A stretch of 5,462 nt of DNA from Thermoflexales bacterium. Its GTDB lineage: Bacteria > Chloroflexota > Anaerolineae > S140-20. Location: assembly GCA_015484715.1 (NCBI GenBank), contig WFUY01000348.1:1-5462 (forward strand). Reading direction: 5' to 3'. The notes under the pieces are model-generated. The model searched no databases. It saw only the letters and a list, made by a program, of their open reading frames with translations, and was not told where the DNA came from. This document shows, one piece after another, positions 1-4,063 of the stretch. A program made the position numbers and the translations under genes. Position 1 is the first letter of the stretch. The number at the start of each line of letters is the position of its first letter.

Positions 1-290
1 CCTCCAACTTAGGATACGTTGCCATAGGGCTCAGTGCTCAAGCAAGACCCAGATTCCCGGGGTCTCCGCGCGGCGATCCTCCCTTTGGGATGTCCCCGGC
101 GAGGCGAGCACGTTGTCTCTCAGAGAGCCCTATGTTCCGCCGGCCATAGCGTGGCCTGTGGAGAGGTGGTGAGCGGTCGGGCGGTTGGCGAATGGGGTGG
201 AAACCCACCGATCTTCCCTTGTCTCCCCTGTAGATACGATGGATATGGGGGTAGCCCCCACCGAATAATGGGTAATTCTACCCACAAAAA
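1..290. other. Upstream non-coding region without a convincing gene
   Basis: I see no gene here that I can support. Short open frames exist on both strands (for example 34-294 on + and 120-320 on -), but their translations show no recognisable domain, no good ribosome binding site and no signal peptide. Stop-free runs of this size are common by chance in GC-rich DNA. The stretch carries three short inverted repeats: GGTGG/CCACC at 196-209, GGGGG/CCCCC at 247-259, and TGGGTA/TACCCA at 269-284. None is followed by a T-tract on the + strand, so none is a clear terminator. The region is best read as the leader and regulatory DNA of the operon starting at 409. The end of an upstream gene may lie left of the window. 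Confidence 0.55.
269..284. repeat. Small perfect inverted repeat TGGGTA-N4-TACCCA
   Basis: Six-base arms TGGGTA (269-274) and TACCCA (279-284) are separated by ATTC. The repeat ends 7 bases before the first GTGA-N6-TCAC site, so it may be an additional operator or a small hairpin. No T-run follows on the + strand, which argues against a terminator. It could also be a chance palindrome. Confidence 0.3.
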
Positions 291-304
291 GTGACATCCA
301 TCAC
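291..304. promoter_or_regulatory. CRP/FNR-family type operator, distal copy
   Basis: The sequence GTGACATCCATCAC is a GTGA-N6-TCAC palindrome and is followed by A, giving the right half of the consensus TGTGA-N6-TCACA. That pattern is bound by CRP-like members of the CRP/FNR superfamily, including HcpR-type regulators of anaerobes. A near-copy lies exactly 23 bases downstream. The midpoint is at 297/298, about 65 bases before the start site implied by the TATACT box. No regulator gene is in the window, so the effector (cAMP, oxygen, NO or redox) cannot be read from here. Confidence 0.6.
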
Positions 305-313
305 AATGTGGCG

Positions 314-327
314 GTGACATCCCTCAC
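314..327. promoter_or_regulatory. CRP/FNR-family type operator, proximal copy
   Basis: The sequence GTGACATCCCTCAC repeats the 291-304 site with one difference in 14 bases, inside the non-contacted spacer. Both GTGA/TCAC half-sites are intact. Its midpoint (320/321) lies 30.5 bases before the first base of the TATACT box. With the usual 6-base gap between -10 box and start site, the centre falls at about -42.5, within one base of the classical class II activator position (-41.5). An activator here would substitute for the missing -35 box. Confidence 0.6.
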
Positions 328-350
328 TATCCCTTGGTCCGGCTATCCTC

Positions 351-356
351 TATACT
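351..356 (+). promoter_or_regulatory. Candidate -10 box of the cytochrome operon promoter
   Basis: TATACT matches the sigma-70-type -10 consensus TATAAT at five of six bases. The hexamer at the 17-base spacing (328-333, TATCCC) has no resemblance to TTGACA. The nearby TTGGTC at 334-339 is only 11 bases away, too close to act as a -35. A promoter with a good -10, no -35 and an activator palindrome in the -42 region fits activator-dependent transcription. The predicted start is around 363, giving a leader of about 45 nt before the ATG at 409. Confidence 0.5.
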
Positions 357-394
357 GGGCCTTGAGGCGCCACCCCAGGCCCGTTACCTGTAGC

Positions 395-402
395 AGGAGG
401 AG
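395..402 (+). promoter_or_regulatory. Strong Shine-Dalgarno for the octaheme lipoprotein gene
   Basis: AGGAGGAG lies in front of the ATG at 409. The core AGGAGG (395-400) leaves an 8-base spacer, which is near ideal. It supports the chosen start of the first gene and suggests efficient translation. Confidence 0.85.
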
Positions 403-408
403 CGTGTT

Positions 409-1653
409 ATGAGACGTCAGGGGCTGTTCATCCTTGGGGCGTTGTTGTTGATGGCGCTCCTGGTCGTAGCCTGTGCCGGCCCTCAGGGACCCGAGGGACC
501 GCCCGGTCCGGCAGGACCGCCGGGGCCGGAAGGGCCTCAGGGTCCTCCAGGCCCCCAAGGCCCTCCAGGGCCTCAAGGACCGCCAGGGCCACAGGGACCA
601 CCAGGAGAGGCCGCCGCTGCCGAGTACGTCGGGAGCGACGTTTGCGCTTCGTGCCATGAGGAGATTTATGATGTCTTTATGAAGTCGGGCCACGCCTGGA
701 AGCTGAATCCGGTCGTGGACGGCAAGCCCCCGGAGTACCCCTTCACCGAGGTCCCAGAGCCGCCGGAAGGCTACACCTGGGATGACATCGCTTACGTCAT
801 CGGGGGCTACAACTGGAAAGCCCGGTTTATTGACAAGAACGGTTACATCATCACCGGCCCCGACGAGAATGCCACGACCCAGTACAACTTCGCCAATCCC
901 GAGGTGGGCAAGGAAGCCGGCTGGGTGGCCTACCATCCCGGCCAGGAGAAGCCCTACAATTGCGGGCCCTGCCACACCACCGGTTACAAGCCGGAGGGCC
1001 ACCAGGACGGCCTGGAGGGGATCGTCGGCACCTGGGCGGAGCCGGGCATCAAGTGCGAGCGGTGCCATGGCCCAGGCAGCCTGCACGTCGCCAACCCCTA
1101 TACCGTGCGCATGGTCGTGGACCGCGATTCCGAGCTGTGTGGTGAATGCCATCTGCGGGGCTCGCCCGAAGCGGTCAACGCCAAAGGTGGCTTCATCCAG
1201 CACCACGAGCAATACGAGGAGCTCTTCCAGAGCAAGCATATCACCCTGCGGTGCGTGATCTGCCACGACCCCCACGCCGGAGTGGTGCAACTGCGCAAAG
1301 CGGGCGAGCAGACCACACGCACCCAGTGTGAGAACTGTCACTTCCAGGAGGCCAAGTACCAGAACTCCGAGGTACACAAGGCCGTGGGGGTGACCTGTAT
1401 TGACTGCCATATGCCGCGCATCGTCAAGAGTGCCTGGGGGGACGCCGAGAAGTTCACGGGGGACATCCGCACCCATATGATGGCCATTGACCCGGATCAG
1501 ATCGAGCAGTTCACCGAAGATGGCAAGACGGCGCTGTCGCAGATCGGGCTGAACTTCGCCTGCCGCCATTGCCACGTCGAAGGGGGGAAGGCGACCCCGA
1601 AGACCGACGATGAACTGCGCGAGAGGGCAACAGGCTATCACGCCCGGCCTTAG
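409..1653 (+). CDS. Collagen-stalked octaheme c-type cytochrome lipoprotein
   Basis: This 414-residue protein is predicted to be an exported, lipid-anchored multiheme cytochrome c. Residues 1-22 are a lipoprotein signal (Arg-Arg start, hydrophobic core, lipobox LVVAC, with Cys22 as the acylated residue). Residues 24-68 are about 15 uninterrupted Gly-X-Y triplets rich in GPP and GPQ, a collagen-like stalk. The heme domain has eight CXXCH sites: CASCH 79, CGPCH 185, CERCH 216, CGECH 244, CVICH 282, CENCH 307, CIDCH 330 and CRHCH 385. Segments such as [11 protein letters not shown] and [12 protein letters not shown] resemble the cytochrome c554-like multiheme family. I see no CXXCK site of the NrfA kind, so an electron-carrier role is favoured over a reductase role. 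That is an inference, because eight hemes also fit the HAO/octaheme reductase class. Translation starts at 409 behind a strong AGGAGG. The gene leads the operon and probably supplies the outermost electron acceptor or donor of the complex. Confidence 0.9.
   Translation: MRRQGLFILGALLLMALLVVACAGPQGPEGPPGPAGPPGPEGPQGPPGPQGPPGPQGPPGPQGPPGEAAAAEYVGSDVCASCHEEIYDVFMKSGHAWKLNPVVDGKPPEYPFTEVPEPPEGYTWDDIAYVIGGYNWKARFIDKNGYIITGPDENATTQYNFANPEVGKEAGWVAYHPGQEKPYNCGPCHTTGYKPEGHQDGLEGIVGTWAEPGIKCERCHGPGSLHVANPYTVRMVVDRDSELCGECHLRGSPEAVNAKGGFIQHHEQYEELFQSKHITLRCVICHDPHAGVVQLRKAGEQTTRTQCENCHFQEAKYQNSEVHKAVGVTCIDCHMPRIVKSAWGDAEKFTGDIRTHMMAIDPDQIEQFTEDGKTALSQIGLNFACRHCHVEGGKATPKTDDELRERATGYHARP
478..606 (+). 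repeat. Collagen-like Gly-X-Y coding repeat
   Basis: Codons 24-66 of the first gene encode continuous Gly-X-Y triplets. Within this, 541-594 encodes three consecutive GPPGPQ hexapeptides (18 bases each), followed by a partial unit. The nucleotide copies differ at many synonymous third positions (GGT/GGC/GGA/GGG and CCT/CCA/CCG/CCC all occur). The amino-acid repeat is therefore maintained although the DNA repeat has decayed, which argues for selection on the peptide and against a very recent slippage expansion. Confidence 0.9.
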
Positions 1654-1687
1654 ACCGACCGATCCGGATCGTTGCCAAGAGCACGTC

Positions 1688-1717
1688 TGCGGGCCGGGGA
1701 CTGCCTCCCGGCCCGCA
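1688..1717 (+). terminator. Strong intercistronic hairpin, partial terminator or mRNA stabiliser
   Basis: An 11-base perfect stem pairs TGCGGGCCGGG (1688-1698) with CCCGGCCCGCA (1707-1717) around an 8-base loop. It lies in the 115-nt gap between the first and second genes, 35 bases after the TAG stop. No T-run follows (the next bases are TTCCCATC), so it is not a canonical Rho-independent terminator. It could reduce read-through, or protect the 3' end of the first cistron so that the lipoprotein is made in excess over the membrane subunits. There is no obvious promoter after it. Confidence 0.45.
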
Positions 1718-1767
1718 TTCCCATCTGGGCTCGCCGTCCAGCAGCGCAGGATAGTGGGTGGATAACA

Positions 1768-2880
1768 ATGAAGCGGTTTGCCGTGCTCCCAGGTCTGGTG
1801 GGGCTGGTTCTGGTGAGCCTCGCCCTCGTAGCCGCCCCCACAGCGGCTCAGCCGGCCCGGCCCACCCCGTCGGTCCCAAATGTGGGTGATGAAACCTGCC
1901 TGGCCTGTCACGACACACCGGGGTTGCAGATCACGCTCCCCTCGGGGGAGCCCCTCTACCTGACCGTGGACCGGGTGATCTACAAGACCTCGACCCACGG
2001 GCGGCTGGGCTATGCCTGCGTCCAGTGCCACACGGATATTGGCGAGTTCCCTCATCCGCCCCTACAGGTGACCAGCCGGCGGGAGTTCACGTTGAAGCTG
2101 TACCGGTCCTGTGCTCGGTGCCACGAGGACAAGTACGAGGCCACCCTGGACAGCGTTCACCAGGCCGCCCTGGCTGCAGGCCACCCGGAGGCTGCCGTCT
2201 GCACCGACTGTCACGGGGCCCACAACATCGGGCCACCGGACAAACCGCGCAGCCGCATCTCCCGAACCTGCCGCCGCTGCCATTCCCAGATCTATGACCT
2301 GTATGAGAAGAGCGTCCACGGCGCGGCGCTGATTGACGAAGGGAACCCTGATGTCCCCTCTTGCACCGACTGTCACGGGGTGCACAGCGTCGAAGGACCC
2401 TCCACCAGCCCGTTCCGCCTCTTCTCACCACAGATCTGTGCCCGCTGCCACGCCGATCCGAAGCTGATGGGGCGCTATGGCATCAGTACCGACGTCTTCG
2501 ATACCTACGTCGCCGACTTCCACGGCACCACCGTCATCCTCTTCGAGGCCATTGCCCCGGATCAGGAGACCAACAAGCCGGTCTGCATTGACTGTCATGG
2601 CGTGCACGACATCCAGACGACGGACGATCCGGAGAGCCGGGTCATTAAGGAAAACCTGCTTGCCACCTGCCGGAAGTGCCATCCTGATGCCACGGCCAAC
2701 TTCCCTACCGCCTGGCTCAGCCACTATCGGCCCAGTCCCGAGCATGCACCGCTGGTCTACTTCGTCAACCTGTTCTACGAGATCCTGATCCCCACGGTGA
2801 TCGGGGCAATGGTGATCTTCAACGCTACCGACATCTACCGACGGGTTGTCTGCCGCCTTCGGGAGCGCCGCCATGGGTGA
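1768..2880 (+). CDS. Nine-heme c-type cytochrome with C-terminal membrane anchor
   Basis: This 370-residue protein is a multiheme cytochrome c facing the outside of the cytoplasmic membrane. Residues 1 to about 27 form a Sec signal peptide (MKRF, long Leu/Val core, ending near PTAAQ). Nine CXXCH sites follow at CLACH 44, CVQCH 84, CARCH 115, CTDCH 145, CRRCH 168, CTDCH 199, CARCH 224, CIDCH 273 and CRKCH 301, several in the pattern CXDCHGXH seen in stacked-heme cytochromes. Residues about 329-351 form a hydrophobic helix, and the tail is Arg-rich (CRLRERRHG), so the C-terminus should lie in the cytoplasm. The start at 1768 is preferred over an in-frame upstream start at 1672. The signal peptide begins at 1768, and the upstream extension would run through the 1688-1717 hairpin. 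GGGTGG (1756-1761) is a modest ribosome binding site. The stop overlaps the start of the cytochrome b gene, implying a shared complex. It probably relays electrons between the quinone-linked subunits and the octaheme lipoprotein. Confidence 0.9.
   Translation: MKRFAVLPGLVGLVLVSLALVAAPTAAQPARPTPSVPNVGDETCLACHDTPGLQITLPSGEPLYLTVDRVIYKTSTHGRLGYACVQCHTDIGEFPHPPLQVTSRREFTLKLYRSCARCHEDKYEATLDSVHQAALAAGHPEAAVCTDCHGAHNIGPPDKPRSRISRTCRRCHSQIYDLYEKSVHGAALIDEGNPDVPSCTDCHGVHSVEGPSTSPFRLFSPQICARCHADPKLMGRYGISTDVFDTYVADFHGTTVILFEAIAPDQETNKPVCIDCHGVHDIQTTDDPESRVIKENLLATCRKCHPDATANFPTAWLSHYRPSPEHAPLVYFVNLFYEILIPTVIGAMVIFNATDIYRRVVCRLRERRHG
2861..2865 (+). promoter_or_regulatory. Ribosome binding site inside the preceding gene
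   Basis: GGGAG lies 7 bases before the ATG at 2873, inside the last codons of the nine-heme cytochrome gene. It decides for the ATG at 2873 over an in-frame TTG at 2846, which would add nine residues with no visible function. The arrangement fits translational coupling. Confidence 0.6.
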
Positions 2881-4027
2881 GGTTCGTAAGTACCTGCGTT
2901 TCCCGCTCTCCTACCGCCTTGAGCACGGGGTGCTTATGCTCAGCTTCACGGTCCTGGCCATCACCGGCCTGGTCCAGAAGTACGCCGGCACCGGCATCGC
3001 CGAAGGGATCGTGGCCTTGATGGGGGGCATCGAGCGCGTGCGCATCACGCATCGGGTCGCCGCCATCGTCCTGATGATCGAGACGGTCTACCACGTGGGG
3101 GCTGTGGGCTATCGCCTCTTCGTACACCGCGCCCGCCCTACAATCCTCCTGACGCTGGACGATGGGCGCATCGCGCTCCAAATGCTGCTGTACAACCTGG
3201 GCCTGCGGAAGGAACGCCCCCTTCAAGGTCGCTACACAGTAGAAGAGAAGATCGAGTACTGGGCCGTGGTCTGGGGAACGCTGATTATGGCGGTCACAGG
3301 GTTTATGATGTGGAACCCCATCGCCACCACGCGCCTCTTGCCTGGGGAGTTCGTCCCGGCGGCCAAGGCGGCCCACGGCAACGAAGCCCTTCTGGCCGTG
3401 CTGGCCATCCTCGTCTGGCACGTCTACCACGTGCACCTCCGCCACTTCAACAAGAGCATCTTCACCGGCTACCTCACCGAAGAGGAGATGCGGGAAGAGC
3501 ATCCCCTGGAGCTGACCACGGTGGAGACGAGGGCCGCTGTGGAGAGCCCCAGGGTACTGGCCCGGAGGCGCTGGGCCTTCTTCTCCATCTACGGCACGCT
3601 GGCAGCCGCCATGTTGGTGGGCATCTACCTCTTCGTCACTTTCGAGGAGACGGCCATCACGACGGTACCGCCGCCGGAACAAGTGGTGATCTACGCACCG
3701 CTGACGCCGACGCCTCTGCCGACGCCGTTGCCTACCCCCACGCCGCTGCCTCAAGTGGCCGCCTCCTGGAAGGGGGGTGTGGCCGTGCTGCTCCAGGAGC
3801 GGTGTGGCAACTGCCACAACAGCACGGCCAGGTTGGGTGGCCTGGACCTCAGCAGCTACGAAGGAGTCCTGGTGGGCGGTGCCAGCGGCCCGGTCATCGT
3901 TCCGGGTGATCCCGCAGCCAGCCTGCTGGTGGTCCGGCAGGCGGCGGGGGACCATCCCGGCCAGCTCAGTGGTGAAGAGCTGGCCCTGATCCGCCAGTGG
4001 ATTCAGGCGGGTGCACCAGAACAGTGA
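2873..4027 (+). CDS. Cytochrome b membrane subunit fused to a mono-heme cytochrome c domain
   Basis: This 384-residue integral membrane protein resembles the di-heme cytochrome b of the formate dehydrogenase gamma / Ni-Fe hydrogenase b-subunit (b561-like) type. Four helices are visible at about 18-35, 58-80, 128-147 and 170-190. Histidines that could bind b hemes include H18, H60, H74, H168, H183 and H186. A fifth helix (about 234-257) follows a long charged loop. Then comes a Thr-Pro-Leu linker (278-293, with TPLPTPLPTPTP) and a C-terminal cytochrome c domain with CGNCH at 311-315, ending in EELALIRQWIQAGAPE, typical of small PSCyt1-like cytochrome domains. No methionine follows the heme site, and H361 (DHPGQ) sits where a Met ligand is usual, suggesting bis-His ligation. 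The likely role is to exchange electrons with menaquinone and hand them to or from the multiheme subunits outside. The gene overlaps the previous one by 8 nt. Confidence 0.88.
   Translation: MGEVRKYLRFPLSYRLEHGVLMLSFTVLAITGLVQKYAGTGIAEGIVALMGGIERVRITHRVAAIVLMIETVYHVGAVGYRLFVHRARPTILLTLDDGRIALQMLLYNLGLRKERPLQGRYTVEEKIEYWAVVWGTLIMAVTGFMMWNPIATTRLLPGEFVPAAKAAHGNEALLAVLAILVWHVYHVHLRHFNKSIFTGYLTEEEMREEHPLELTTVETRAAVESPRVLARRRWAFFSIYGTLAAAMLVGIYLFVTFEETAITTVPPPEQVVIYAPLTPTPLPTPLPTPTPLPQVAASWKGGVAVLLQERCGNCHNSTARLGGLDLSSYEGVLVGGASGPVIVPGDPAASLLVVRQAAGDHPGQLSGEELALIRQWIQAGAPEQ
3704..3751 (+). repeat. Thr-Pro-Leu linker repeat
   Basis: Codons 278-293 of the cytochrome b/c fusion encode alternating TP and LP dipeptides from degenerate ACG-CCG-CTG-CCG-type triplets. 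Such extended, flexible Pro/Thr linkers separate membrane and extracytoplasmic domains. They are frequent in Chloroflexota exported proteins, which is one basis for the tentative host assignment. Confidence 0.75.
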
Positions 4028-4051
4028 GGGTGATGGGGAGTCGAGGACGAG

Positions 4052-4060
4052 AGGAGAAGG
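4052..4060 (+). promoter_or_regulatory. Ribosome binding site of the NapC/NirT-like gene
   Basis: AGGAGAAGG precedes the ATG at 4064, with AGGAG 7 bases upstream of it. An in-frame TGA at 4031-4033 rules out any longer form, so the ATG at 4064 is the earliest possible in-frame start. A nearby ATG at 4033 is in another frame and leads only to a short spurious reading frame. Confidence 0.75.
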
Positions 4061-4063
4061 ACG

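Noticed and set aside
34..294. An 86-residue + strand frame upstream of the operon, starting at a GTG
   Set aside because: It has no good ribosome binding site, no domain, and its stop falls inside the first GTGA-N6-TCAC site. Its length is within chance expectation for GC-rich DNA.
334..339. TTGGTC as a -35 box for the TATACT element
   Set aside because: The spacing is only 11 bases, against the 16-18 needed.
409..1653. Assignment of the octaheme lipoprotein to nitrite reductase (NrfA), hydroxylamine oxidoreductase or tetrathionate reductase
   Set aside because: No CXXCK catalytic heme site is present, and I cannot identify active-site signatures of these families by eye. A c554-like electron carrier is the safer description.
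1672..1767. A 32-residue N-terminal extension of the nine-heme cytochrome
   Set aside because: The extension would precede an otherwise normal signal peptide starting at 1768 and would be encoded through the intercistronic hairpin. It is untranslated leader.
343..2055. A 570-residue open frame on the minus strand opposite the first gene and the start of the second
   Set aside because: It lies antisense to two genes with unmistakable signal peptides and heme motifs. Its composition mirrors the GC-rich codons and the Gly-X-Y repeat of the sense strand, and it has no recognisable domain. It is a shadow frame.
2825..3955. A 376-residue open frame on the minus strand opposite the cytochrome b gene
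   Set aside because: Its composition is rich in Gln, Arg, His and Gly, without hydrophobic segments or motifs, and it is antisense to a clear membrane protein. It is a by-product of codon bias.
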